Notes under the pieces: model-generated
Seen by the model: only the letters and a program-made list of their open reading frames with translations
Told to the model about the DNA's origin: nothing
Database searches by the model: none
DNA from: Planctomycetota bacterium
GTDB lineage: Bacteria; Planctomycetota; PLA2; JAEUHO01
Direction of reading: 5' to 3'
Assembly: GCA_028281445.1 (NCBI GenBank)
Contig: JANQJW010000055.1
Coordinates: 1-64,000 of the forward strand
DNA: 64,000 nucleotides
Shown: in pieces, positions 17,255-26,197 of the stretch
How the letters are laid out: every line of letters begins with the position of its first letter
Position numbering within the stretch: the first letter of the stretch is position 1
Translations under genes and position numbers: made by a program

Positions 17255-18114
17255 CGCTTGCGTCCGTCGGGTGTCCTGCCCACGCGCGGATCGCGATCGC
17301 CCTGATTCGTCGCCAGCGGGGCCTCGTCGAACGCCCGCATGGTCCATGTGAACCCCACGGTGCGATCCGTCGTCGGCTTCCGCAATTCGGCCCAGGTGTA
17401 GCGGAAGCTCGCCTCCCGCGTCTCCGCGTCCACAAGCCGCCCGCGCACGGCGTGCAGGTCATAGGGGGTTCGGAACCGGAAGTGCAGACTCGCCTTTTCG
17501 ATCTGGGGCTTGAGCATCTTCCAGACGAGATCCGCGGCGCGCCGCTCGATGCCCAGGCGGGCGAGCGGCCCGGGATCGCGCGCGGCCGCAGCGCCCTCCG
17601 CGACCGGCGGTGGCTTCTCGACGGCCTCGACCAGCGCGGCAACGCGATCGAGCACCGGGACCCGCGCGATCGGCTCCATGTAGAAGCGGCAGAGGCCCGG
17701 CGCGTCCTTGGCGGCGCCCTCCTCCGCGACCTTCTCGACCTTCACGGTCCGCCGCGCCATGAGCTCCCAACGCAGGAGATCCTTGAGGTGCCGGAACTTC
17801 ACCCGCACGAAGAGCTCGCGCATGCCTGTGTCCGTGTCGCGCTCTTCGAGCTCGAGGACCTCGACCCCCTCCAGGCCGCTGAGCCCCTCGCGCCACGCCT
17901 GCGCGCGCAGCGGCACGGCGCGGCCCTGCACGCGCGCCATGACCCGCTCGCCCAGCACGCCCTGGATGCGCCGCCAGAGGTCGGCATTCCAGCGGAGCGA
18001 GAGGGTGTAGACGCCGCCCCCCTTCTCGTCGAGGACCCAGCCCTCCTCGACCTCGGCGCAGCCGGCCAGGAAACAGGCCGCCAGCACCACGAGAGGCAGG
18101 AATCCGAGTCGCAT
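17251..18114 (-). CDS. Lipoprotein of unknown function
   Basis: A 287-residue putative lipoprotein I cannot assign to a named family. The leader MRLGFLPLVVLAACFLAGC ends in a typical lipobox with the modified Cys at 19. The mature part alternates beta-rich stretches (EEGWVLDEKGGGVYTLSLRW near the start, FRFRTPYDLHAVRG near 215) with an Ala/Pro segment near 165-180. The C-terminal strand FRYTWAELRKPTTDRTVGFTW suggests an extracytoplasmic beta-sandwich. It diverges from the glycine-zipper lipoprotein gene. Its stop codon lies inside a palindromic repeat, and the last codons (RTPDGRKR) run up to it, so the C-terminus may have been reshaped by the repeat. Confidence 0.75.
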   Translation of the reverse strand: MRLGFLPLVVLAACFLAGCAEVEEGWVLDEKGGGVYTLSLRWNADLWRRIQGVLGERVMARVQGRAVPLRAQAWREGLSGLEGVEVLELEERDTDTGMRELFVRVKFRHLKDLLRWELMARRTVKVEKVAEEGAAKDAPGLCRFYMEPIARVPVLDRVAALVEAVEKPPPVAEGAAAARDPGPLARLGIERRAADLVWKMLKPQIEKASLHFRFRTPYDLHAVRGRLVDAETREASFRYTWAELRKPTTDRTVGFTWTMRAFDEAPLATNQGDRDPRVGRTPDGRKR

Positions 18115-18208
18115 GCCCCGATCCTAGCTTCCAGGACTGTGGAAGGGGCTGCACGCATCCGATCTCTCAGAGGGGGCCCCTCAGGTGCCCAGAGACCGGA
18201 GTTCGACG

Positions 18209-18799
18209 ATGCGTATCCTGCTTCCCTGCCTGCTGATCCTGTCCCTCGCGGTGCTGCCCGCCTGCCAGATGAACGAGCGCCTGTCCGGCACGATCATGGG
18301 CGGCGTCGGCGGCGGCGTCATCGGCGGCCTGGCAGGCGGTGGTGTCGGCGCCGTGATCGGCACGGCAGCGGGCGCCGCGGCCGGCTACCTCGTCGGTGAC
18401 TACATCGCGGACCGCCGCGAGCGCGGCCGGCCCTCGGTCTTCGGCAACCCGCCGGGCGGGACTCCCTACCAGCGACCGAGCTACCAGGGCGGCGGCGAGA
18501 TGGCCGCGGGTGTCATGGGCGTGAAGGTGAACCCGCGCGAAGAAGCCGCGCGTGAGGCCTACGAACGCGGGCGCAAGTCACTGACCTCGAAGGCGGCTCG
18601 TGAGGCGTACGAGCAGTCCATCGAGCTCGACCCGAGCAAGCCGGGTCCGTACAACGCGCTGGGCCTGAATGCGCTGTACCGCGGCGAGCGTACGGAAGCG
18701 GAGAAGTACTTCCGGTTGGCGCTCGAGAAGGACCCGAACTACTACGCGGCGAAGCACAATCTGGCGAAGGTGACGGGCGGCGCGGTGATCGTTCGCTGA
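18209..18799 (+). CDS. Glycine-zipper TPR lipoprotein
   Basis: A 196-residue lipoprotein. The signal peptide MRILLPCLLILSLAVLPAC gives a modified Cys at 19. Residues 28-62 form a glycine-zipper segment (GGVGGGVIGGLAGGG and AVIGTAAGAAAGYLVGD) like those of 17-kDa surface antigens, which can insert into or pack against a membrane. The C-terminal half has about two TPR units (AAREAYEQSIELDPSKPGPYNA, AEKYFRLALEKDPNYYAAK), suggesting protein binding. The ATG at 18209 is chosen because it begins the signal peptide and follows CCGGAG; eight residues upstream are open but not needed. It converges with the carboxypeptidase-regulatory-like gene across a large palindrome. Confidence 0.85.
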   Translation: MRILLPCLLILSLAVLPACQMNERLSGTIMGGVGGGVIGGLAGGGVGAVIGTAAGAAAGYLVGDYIADRRERGRPSVFGNPPGGTPYQRPSYQGGGEMAAGVMGVKVNPREEAAREAYERGRKSLTSKAAREAYEQSIELDPSKPGPYNALGLNALYRGERTEAEKYFRLALEKDPNYYAAKHNLAKVTGGAVIVR

Positions 18800-18803
18800 G
18801 AAG

Positions 18804-18934
18804 ACACCCAGAACTCAGCGCCCAGTACTCGTTCCCGATCCCTACACCCAGTACCCGAGGTCTGAGAACTGGGTACTGAGTGCTGAGAACGGGATCGGGT
18901 TCGGGAACGAGTGCTGGGTAGTGGGTGCTGGGTG
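18804..18934. repeat. Family B long palindrome between convergent genes
   Basis: Arms at 18804-18842 and 18891-18934 are near-complementary over about 40 bases. The left begins CACCCAGAACTCAG and ends CTCGTTCCCGATCCC. The right begins GGGATCGGG and contains GGGAACGAG and GGGTGCTGGGTG. An inner hairpin uses CCCAGTACCC and GGGTACTG. It fills the entire gap between two convergent stop codons, so it could act as a bidirectional terminator or mRNA 3'-end protector. Confidence 0.8.
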
Positions 18935-18935
18935 A

Positions 18936-21572
18936 CTATTTCCCCTTCCCCACCAGCTCCGCCTGCTCCTGCTGCAGCGCCCGCATGCGTTCGATCATGG
19001 CGTTGCGCTCCGCCTCGTTCTTCACGTTCGCGAACTTCGCGTAGAGCCCCATCAGCTCCTTCTTGATCTCCTCGAGCCGCGCCAGCGCGTCGGCTGAGAT
19101 CGCCTCGAGCTCCACCAGCACCTCTGCGCGCGCGTCCTCGACACGCACCTCCTTCGTGCTGAACCCCGCGGCACTCACCTCGAGAACGAGCGGACACTCG
19201 GGCATGCCGGGCACCTGGAAGCGCCCCTCGGCATCCGCCTCTGACTGCACCGTGGGCACCCAGTGCTCGTCCTTCACGTTCGGCGGCGAGAGCGAGATGA
19301 CCGTGGCCTGCGCCACCGGCTTGTCGTCGGGGCCCACGACGCGGCCCTTCACGCGGACCGCCTCGCGCAGCGTCACCGTCACCTCGGTGTCGTCCGTCAC
19401 GTGCTTGCGGTTGATCTTGAGACTGCTGCGCGCGCTCGCGAAGCCCGCCTTGCCGACCGTGAGCGTGAGGCCGCCGTCGGGGATGTCCTCCAGCGTGACG
19501 ACGCCGTCCTCGTTCGTCGTGACGTCCGCGAAGGTCCCGAACGCGTCCTGGGGATCCCACTGGATCTGATCGCCCTTGTCCTCGACGGTGACCTCCACGC
19601 GTGCGGCCGCAACCGGGGTCTGGTCCGGCGCGAGCACCTTCACGCGGAAGCGGGCACCGCGCTGCATCGTGAGGTCAGGCGCCTTGACCGCTTGCCCCGC
19701 CTTGACCTTGAACTCCGCGGAACGGCCGTCGAGGTAGCCCTCGATGCGCGCCATCACGTACATCTTGTCGCCGGCCGCAACGTCAGCCAGCACGTAGCGG
19801 CCGTCGCTGCTCGTGATGCTCTGGCCGCTGCCACCCATGAACGCCGCGACCATCGTGCTGGCCTGCTGCGAACCCAGCTTCACCCGCACGCCGGCCAGCG
19901 GCACACCGTCCGGACCCAGCACGCGACCGGTGACCGTCGCGGCGCGCAGCATGACGATGTCGTGCTCGATCTCCCCGCGACCGTCGGGCTCGGCGCCCTG
20001 GAGCATGGGGTTCTCCTGCACGTAGCCCGGCGAGCGCGCGATGACCATCTGCACCGACGGCGTCTGACCGCGCAAGACGTAGCGGCCCTCGGCGTCAGCA
20101 CGCACCTTCGCGCCGAGCCCCATCCCGCCGAGAGAGGAGACGCGGGCACCGGGAATCGCGTTGCCGTCGGCATCGAGCACCCGGCCCGAGATCGTGATGC
20201 CCTTCTGCACCTTGAAGACGAGCGTCGTGCTCGGCTTCTTGACTTTCACGTCCTCCGGCCCCTCGATGACGCTGGCCAGCATGCCCGAGGGCAGCGCCGG
20301 CGAGAACGCGCCGCTGCCGTGCTCGGGGTGCGAGAAGAAGAGCATGCCCAGGACGCCGGGGCGCGCGTTGAACACGGCCTCCCCGCGGTGGTCGGTATCC
20401 CCCGCCGCGTAGCTCATGTCGTCGTTGTCGAGGCCGGCTTTCTCCGCGAACATCGCCATGAGCGTTGCGCCCTCGATCCCGCGCCCCGTGTCCTTCTCGA
20501 CCAGACGGACGGTGACGCGCGCGCCGCCGCGCAGCACGAGCCTGAGCTCCGTGCCCGGCTCCGCTTCGCCAAACAGCGTGGGGTAGCCCTCTGCGGCAGC
20601 GATCACCGCAAGCGTCCCCTGCGTGGGCGGTGACTCGATGCGAAAGCGCCCCTCTTCGTCCGTGCGCGTGAAGAGGCGGCCGAAGAGGGCCGCCCGCATG
20701 TCGCCCTCGGCCATGAGCGCAACACGCGCCCCTTCGATCGGGCGGTCGGTCTCGTCGACCACCACACCGACGAGCGGGCGGGCCGCATCCAGCCGGATCT
20801 GCACGACGCCGCCGGCCGCGCCCTTGGACGTCATCACGATCTCGTGCATGCGCTGGCGGTAGCCGGGCGCGCGCACCACGAGCATCATCGGCCCGGGCGC
20901 AACACCTTCGATTCGGAAGCGGCCGTCGTCGCCCGTCGTTCCGACAACCAGCGGCTTCGCGTCCTTGTCGAGCTGATCGATGAACTTCGTGATGTCTTGC
21001 AGCATGGCGAGCAGGGAACCGCCGCGGTGCACCTCCACACGCGCGCCCGCAATGGCGCTGTCGGCCCGGTCGGCGACGACACCTTCGAGCACGGCCGCCT
21101 TGCCGAGCCAGAGCGTGCCGAGATCGGCGACGTCGTCCGCCTCGACGGACACGCCCTCGACCGTGCGTTGCATCCGATCGTCGCCCGTGACGTGTACGCG
21201 GTAGGCGTCGCCTGCGGGGACTTCCTCGTACTGGAAGTTTCCGTTCGCATCCGCGCTGACCTGCAAGGTGATTGCTTCCTCGCCGTAGCCCGTGCCGGTC
21301 GTGACGACGCGCGCGCCTCCGACGGGCTTGCCGGTGCGGAACTCCATCACGCGGCCCATGAGGCCGCCGACCCCGACGCGCTGCTCGCGCCCGCGGCCGA
21401 AGAGCACGGGGCCGGCCTCTTCTTCGGTCGTGAGCGTGCCGCCGGATGACGCGCCGCCGCCGTCCTCGACGTCGCCCGGGTCGCTCGTGAACAGGTCCGC
21501 GCCCCCGAGCAGCCAGAACACCAGCGCCGCGGCGGCGAGAAGTAGCAGGACGAGGACTGCCTTGTTGCCCAT
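18936..21572 (-). CDS. Carboxypeptidase-regulatory-like repeat protein A
   Basis: An 878-residue protein with an N-terminal membrane segment (MGNKAVLVLLLLAAAALVFW). Most of the rest is a string of about eight carboxypeptidase-regulatory-like (Ig-like, transthyretin-type) beta-sandwiches of roughly 85-100 residues. Repeat starts include LEGVVADRADSAIAGARV, LVGVVVDETDRPIEGARV, ISGRVLDADGNAIPGARV, VTGRVLGPDGVPLAGVRV and VKGRVVGPDDKPVAQATV. The last 55 residues are a charged helix rich in Glu/Lys/Ala, likely a coiled coil. No protease or other catalytic domain is present. A cell-surface or periplasmic structural or adhesive role is inferred. It is the last of three adjacent related genes, 57 bases after the previous one. 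Confidence 0.85.
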   Translation of the reverse strand: MGNKAVLVLLLLAAAALVFWLLGGADLFTSDPGDVEDGGGASSGGTLTTEEEAGPVLFGRGREQRVGVGGLMGRVMEFRTGKPVGGARVVTTGTGYGEEAITLQVSADANGNFQYEEVPAGDAYRVHVTGDDRMQRTVEGVSVEADDVADLGTLWLGKAAVLEGVVADRADSAIAGARVEVHRGGSLLAMLQDITKFIDQLDKDAKPLVVGTTGDDGRFRIEGVAPGPMMLVVRAPGYRQRMHEIVMTSKGAAGGVVQIRLDAARPLVGVVVDETDRPIEGARVALMAEGDMRAALFGRLFTRTDEEGRFRIESPPTQGTLAVIAAAEGYPTLFGEAEPGTELRLVLRGGARVTVRLVEKDTGRGIEGATLMAMFAEKAGLDNDDMSYAAGDTDHRGEAVFNARPGVLGMLFFSHPEHGSGAFSPALPSGMLASVIEGPEDVKVKKPSTTLVFKVQKGITISGRVLDADGNAIPGARVSSLGGMGLGAKVRADAEGRYVLRGQTPSVQMVIARSPGYVQENPMLQGAEPDGRGEIEHDIVMLRAATVTGRVLGPDGVPLAGVRVKLGSQQASTMVAAFMGGSGQSITSSDGRYVLADVAAGDKMYVMARIEGYLDGRSAEFKVKAGQAVKAPDLTMQRGARFRVKVLAPDQTPVAAARVEVTVEDKGDQIQWDPQDAFGTFADVTTNEDGVVTLEDIPDGGLTLTVGKAGFASARSSLKINRKHVTDDTEVTVTLREAVRVKGRVVGPDDKPVAQATVISLSPPNVKDEHWVPTVQSEADAEGRFQVPGMPECPLVLEVSAAGFSTKEVRVEDARAEVLVELEAISADALARLEEIKKELMGLYAKFANVKNEAERNAMIERMRALQQEQAELVGKGK

Positions 21573-21629
21573 GCGGGGCCCCCCAGTACGACTACATCGA
21601 GAACCCGCAGAGTATGCCGCGCGGGCGGG

Positions 21630-23969
21630 TTACGGGTCCTCGGGCACGCCCCGCAGCCGGCCGATCTGCGCCTGAACGTCGTGGAACTCGCGCAGCTTGG
21701 CCTTGTACGGCTCCGTGCCCCACTCGAGCGTGTCGAGCTCGTCGTACAGCACGTCTTCCCGCTTCGAGAGCGACTCGAGCGTCGCCAGCTGCTCGGCCGT
21801 GAGAGGCGTCAGGACGATCTCGACCGGCCCATCGCCCACCTCGAGCTCGACAATCGTGTGGCGGTACGTGCGCACGTCGAGCGTCGCGTAGACGGTCGCA
21901 CCGCGGCGCATGCGCTCGACGGCGAACTTGCCCTTCGCGTCGGTCGTTCCATGGCCCCCAGGGGGACTCCCCGTGCCGATCGCCACGTGCACGCCTTCGA
22001 CGGACTTGCCTTCGTCGTCGACAACGCGACCACGCAGCGTCACAGGCCGGTGCAGTTGCACGGTGACCGTGTTCGGCTTCTCGGGATCGACACGATGGGT
22101 GACGTACCCCGCGGCGTACTGCGAGTGCGTTGCAAGGACCCCAACCGTCATCGCGGGCAGATCGCGCAACTCGATCCGACCGTCGGTCGCGGTCAGAGTC
22201 GGCGGGTCGTCGTAGTTGGAGCTCAGCCAGCGAACATGGAAGCTTGGATCGGGCGCAACCTGGACGCCCGCGCCGCGAGCGAGCCGCCCGTCCGGCGTCT
22301 CCACACGCACGGCCAGCGCGATCCCGGGTTTCAACACGATGTCCGGCGCTTCGACGTCGCTTTCGATCTTGATAGGACCCGCGTGCGCGTCGGCGCGTCC
22401 GGGCAGCCGGCCAACGACGAAGCTGCGCCCGGCGACGGCCTGGAGCGTGTAGCGCCCAGCGGCGTTCGTCGTCGCCTCGCGCGCGTCTTCATCGAAGAAG
22501 TTGCCCAGCGCATACGGCGGGTCGCCCAGGTCGCTGATCCGGATCCGCACGCCGCCCAACGGCGCGCCCTTCTCGTCGATGACGCGACCGCGCACGGTGT
22601 GCGTGCGCTCGAGCCGGAGGTCCTTCTCGAAGGTGCCCTCGAAGTCCGGCGGGATGCGAGCGGCGTCGGTAACGGACGCAAAGCCCTCGGCCTTCACCTC
22701 GAGCTGGATGCTCGTCGCGGCGACCTTGTCGATGCGGTAGCGTCCTTCTGCATCCGAAACGGCGCTGTTGTCCGTCCGCGCGAACGGCTGACCCACGTCG
22801 CGGACGACCGCGTCCGCCACGGGCACGCCGCGCTCGTCGGTCACGCGTCCGGCCAACGCGACGAGCCGAGGGAACGTGTACTCGAAGACATTCGTGCCGG
22901 CGGCGAGCCGGGGCTTCTCGGGGCCCCGCACCGACCCACCGAGCATGCCAGGCGCATGCCAGCCCGTGGCACCGGACGGGTGGACGAACCCCACGATCAG
23001 CTCTCCACCGGCGGGCGCCTTGAAGTCGATCTCGCCGCGGTCGTTCGTGTGCATGGCCAGGTCGCCCGGCAACCACTCGCTGTCGCCGCGGCCCCTTGGC
23101 AGAAACGCCACGTTCACGAGCACGCCCCGAATGCCCCGGCGCCCGGCATCGAGGACACGCAACGTGACCTGCGCGTCGTCTTGCAGTACGAGCATGACTT
23201 CTTCTTCGTCGGGCTGGATCCGCTTTCCCAGGGTCGGATGCCCCCGGACGAACGCAACGACGGCCAGGTCGGAGCCGCGCGGGCGCATGTCGAAGCGGAA
23301 GCTCCCGTCCGCCCCGGTGCGCGTCCGTGCTTCGTCATACGGAACGTGTTCCGCGTTGAGGTCCTGCAGCAGAGCCACCGGCACCCCTGCGATGCCCGAG
23401 CCGTCCGCGCGGACAACGCGTCCACGCAACGCCGCGACGGCGTGCAACCGCACGGTGGTTTCCACGCCGGCGGCAGGCACGACGACACGATGCGTCACGG
23501 TGGTGTAGCCCGGCGCGTGCGCGACGAAGAAGACCTCGTGGCCGAGGCCTGTGATGACGAACCGCCCGTCTGCGTCGCTGTCGACCATGAAAGGCGGCTC
23601 GGGGGGGGTCCAGAGGACGCGCGTCCGCAGGCCCTGGGGCTCCACGAGATCCGCCTCGCGACGACCGCCGTACGCCGAGATGCTCGCGCCGGAAATCGGC
23701 GCGCCGTCCTGGTCGACGACGCGCCCGGCGAGGCGGCCGGGCTCTGTGGGTTCGCCGTCGGGCTCCGGCGCGTTCTCCGGAACCGGCGGCGCGTCCGTCT
23801 TCCGCGCACGTCCGGTCAGCTCGGGCGCCGTGGCTTCCGTAGGCCGCGGTTCTGCTCGTTCGTCGTTGTCCGAGTCGCCGAACCCGAGCCACCCCGGCTG
23901 CGCGGTGAACGTCACCAACAGCGCGGCGAGCACAAGCAGGGCGCAGACGATCGCAAGCCGGGACCGCAT
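21630..23969 (-). CDS. Carboxypeptidase-regulatory-like repeat protein B
   Basis: A 779-residue relative of its neighbours. An N-terminal hydrophobic segment (LAIVCALLVLAALLVTF) and an acidic Pro-rich linker lead to about seven beta-sandwich repeats, with starts such as LAGRVVDQDGAPISGASI, LRGRVVRADGSGIAGVPV, LAGRVTDERGVPVADAVV, VRGRVIDEKGAPLGGVRI and LRGRVVDDEGKSVEGVHV. As in protein A, it ends in a charged helical tail of about 60 residues (LTAEQLATLESLSKREDVL and on), which hints at a shared partner or oligomerisation. No enzymatic domain is seen. It lies 13 bases after protein C, so the three are probably one transcript. Confidence 0.85.
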   Translation of the reverse strand: MRSRLAIVCALLVLAALLVTFTAQPGWLGFGDSDNDERAEPRPTEATAPELTGRARKTDAPPVPENAPEPDGEPTEPGRLAGRVVDQDGAPISGASISAYGGRREADLVEPQGLRTRVLWTPPEPPFMVDSDADGRFVITGLGHEVFFVAHAPGYTTVTHRVVVPAAGVETTVRLHAVAALRGRVVRADGSGIAGVPVALLQDLNAEHVPYDEARTRTGADGSFRFDMRPRGSDLAVVAFVRGHPTLGKRIQPDEEEVMLVLQDDAQVTLRVLDAGRRGIRGVLVNVAFLPRGRGDSEWLPGDLAMHTNDRGEIDFKAPAGGELIVGFVHPSGATGWHAPGMLGGSVRGPEKPRLAAGTNVFEYTFPRLVALAGRVTDERGVPVADAVVRDVGQPFARTDNSAVSDAEGRYRIDKVAATSIQLEVKAEGFASVTDAARIPPDFEGTFEKDLRLERTHTVRGRVIDEKGAPLGGVRIRISDLGDPPYALGNFFDEDAREATTNAAGRYTLQAVAGRSFVVGRLPGRADAHAGPIKIESDVEAPDIVLKPGIALAVRVETPDGRLARGAGVQVAPDPSFHVRWLSSNYDDPPTLTATDGRIELRDLPAMTVGVLATHSQYAAGYVTHRVDPEKPNTVTVQLHRPVTLRGRVVDDEGKSVEGVHVAIGTGSPPGGHGTTDAKGKFAVERMRRGATVYATLDVRTYRHTIVELEVGDGPVEIVLTPLTAEQLATLESLSKREDVLYDELDTLEWGTEPYKAKLREFHDVQAQIGRLRGVPEDP

Positions 23970-23982
23970 CGCCCGATGGTAG

Positions 23983-26145
23983 CTACTTGCGCAGGACGAA
24001 TTGCATGCGGTCGTCGCCGCGGGTGGGCCCCAGCTTCGACGACTTGTAGCGCTTGCGCCACGCCGTGACGGTGTAGCTGCCGTGCTGGATGCCCGTGATG
24101 CGGAACTGCCCCCGGGCGTTGGTGTTCGCGCCGCGCGACAGCGCCTTCTGCGCGCCGTCCGGGGTGCCGCGCACGGTGACCCGCGCCCAGCGGATCGGCT
24201 TGCCGTTGGCGTCGACCACGGTGCCTGAGAACACGGCGCCCGGATCGAGGCGCAACGTTGCGCTCGTCTCGCCGTCGCGCGGAATGCTCAGGCGCTCGGG
24301 CTCCTTGATCTTGAGGTAGCCCTTGCTCGAGGGCGTCGCCAGCCAGGTGCCGGGCAGCAGTCCCTTGATCGTGAACTCACCTTGCGCGTTCGTGCGGGCC
24401 GACTTGCTCGTGCGACCGTCCCACGGATCGGGCCGCAACACGACGCGCGCGCCGCGCACCGTGGTGCGCGTCAAGATGTCGACGACGGTGCCGGTGAGCG
24501 TGCCCGTCGCGCCGAGCTTCATCTGGATCGGCATCGGCGGCGGCGTCTTCCAGGGCGCCGACACCGGGTCCGCCTCGAGCAGGCCCATCGCGGCGCGCAC
24601 GACGACGTTCTTGTCGGGCGGGATGTCCGAGATCACCCAGCGGCCCTTCTTGTCGGTGAACGTCTCGAGCAGCCGGCCGGTATCGCGGGCGCTGCGGACG
24701 ACGTGTCCGCCGCCGACGATCCAGACGCGTACACCGGGCGCGGCCTCGCCCTCGGCGTCGCTGACCGTACCTTCGAGCTTGCGCGCGCCGATCACCGTGA
24801 CGTCGAGCGTCTGCGTCTCGGGGCTGGCTCCGCCCGGGATGTTGATCCACATGCGTTGTCCGCGAATCGGAAAGTACGCAACGGTTCGGATTTGCACGGA
24901 GTAGCGGCCGGGATTGAGCTGCGCGACGCTGTACGTACCGTCGTCCTTGGTCGTGACGATCGCGTCCTGACCGCGGCGCGGCTTGAAGCGCAACTCGAGG
25001 CCCGGGACCGGGGTCTTCTGTTCGGTCTGGACGAGCCCGGTCAGCGCGGCGCCGCCGAGCAGGGTGACGTTGCGCGTCACCGGCTTCTTGCCGGAGAGCC
25101 CGCGGAGCGAGCGCAGCACGCCACGGCGCTGCTTCTCGGTGGGCCACGGCGCCCAGCCGTCGGCCTGGACCGTGATGCGCTGCGGCTTGCCGCGCGGGAC
25201 CATGATCTCGTAGCTGCCGTCGGCGTTCGTCTCGAAGGTCGTCTCGAACACGCCATGGCTGCGGCGCGGACGCGTGTGCAGCGTGACCAGCGCGCCGCCG
25301 ACGCCCGGGCCTTCCTTGCCGTCGCGCACCATGCCCTTCAGGACGGTGCCCGAGGGCACGCGCAGGTTGACGGCGCGCTCCTTGCCGGACGACGCCCACG
25401 TGTGGTGGCGCGCCAGCGGACCGTCCGGCACCTGGGCCGTCACCTCGTAGCGGCCGGGCGGCAGCTCCTCGAACGTCGCGAGACCGTCGGCGTCGGTCGG
25501 GCGATCGTGGATGATGAGCGCACCGAGATCGCGCGACGTGACCACCACGGACGTGCCCGGCACGCCTTCGTCGCCGCGCTTCACGTTGACCGCGATGGTC
25601 CCGGGCTCCCGCAGGGTGAACTCGAGTTCATCCGACTTGGAGCCATCGACCATGTAGCTGCGAAGGATCAGCCCGCCGTCGGCACCGCCGTCGAAGTACA
25701 TGCTGTAGCGGCCGGGCGGGATCTCGCTGGCGAACTCGCCATCGGCTCCGGTCTCGAACGGCGCAAGCGCCATGTCGCGACCGACCATCCGAATGGTGAC
25801 GCCGGACACCGGCCGGCCGTCGGGTCCGTAGACGCGTCCCTTGAACCCGATCGACGCCGGGTCGTCCATGCCGCCGCCGCGGGTCAGCTCGCCGGTCTTG
25901 CCGGAGCCGCGCAGGGCGTCGGCGGTCAGGGGATCGCGTGCGCGCCCGGCCAGCGTGGGGCTCGCCCCGTCCGTCGCTGCTTCCGGCTGATCGCTCGCCT
26001 CGAGCCAGGCCGCTTCATCGAGCGCGCCCGCCGCATCGCTGCGCCCCACGTCGGCGGCATCGCCGCCGAAGAAGACGTCGGTGAGCAGCAGGCAGACCGC
26101 GACCAGGGCTGCGAGCAGGAAGAGGGAGGTGGTGCGTCGTCCCAC
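23983..26145 (-). CDS. Carboxypeptidase-regulatory-like repeat protein C
   Basis: A 720-residue first member of the tandem. The GTG at 26145 is chosen because it begins the hydrophobic anchor (RRTTSLFLLAALVAVCLLLTD). An ATG at 26211 is open but adds 22 residues of non-signal sequence and would overlap the upstream gene. About seven repeats follow, with starts FKGRVYGPDGRPVSGVTI, LKGMVRDGKEGPGVGGALV, LTGLVQTEQKTPVPGLEL, LEGTVSDAEGEAAPGVRV, LTGTVVDILTRTTVRGARV and FSGTVVDANGKPIRWARV. Unlike A and B it stops just after the last sandwich (RMQFVLRK) and has no helical tail. Its role is probably extracytoplasmic and structural. The upstream CPBP protease gene ends 52 bases before it. Confidence 0.8.
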   Translation of the reverse strand: MGRRTTSLFLLAALVAVCLLLTDVFFGGDAADVGRSDAAGALDEAAWLEASDQPEAATDGASPTLAGRARDPLTADALRGSGKTGELTRGGGMDDPASIGFKGRVYGPDGRPVSGVTIRMVGRDMALAPFETGADGEFASEIPPGRYSMYFDGGADGGLILRSYMVDGSKSDELEFTLREPGTIAVNVKRGDEGVPGTSVVVTSRDLGALIIHDRPTDADGLATFEELPPGRYEVTAQVPDGPLARHHTWASSGKERAVNLRVPSGTVLKGMVRDGKEGPGVGGALVTLHTRPRRSHGVFETTFETNADGSYEIMVPRGKPQRITVQADGWAPWPTEKQRRGVLRSLRGLSGKKPVTRNVTLLGGAALTGLVQTEQKTPVPGLELRFKPRRGQDAIVTTKDDGTYSVAQLNPGRYSVQIRTVAYFPIRGQRMWINIPGGASPETQTLDVTVIGARKLEGTVSDAEGEAAPGVRVWIVGGGHVVRSARDTGRLLETFTDKKGRWVISDIPPDKNVVVRAAMGLLEADPVSAPWKTPPPMPIQMKLGATGTLTGTVVDILTRTTVRGARVVLRPDPWDGRTSKSARTNAQGEFTIKGLLPGTWLATPSSKGYLKIKEPERLSIPRDGETSATLRLDPGAVFSGTVVDANGKPIRWARVTVRGTPDGAQKALSRGANTNARGQFRITGIQHGSYTVTAWRKRYKSSKLGPTRGDDRMQFVLRK

Positions 26146-26197
26146 GTGCCGAGTGTATCCCGGCGCTTCAACCCCACGCGTGCGCGGAGGGTGCGGA

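Noticed and set aside
18936..26145. Carboxypeptidases
   Set aside because: Only the regulatory-like beta-sandwich repeats are present. No zinc peptidase domain or HxxE motif is seen.
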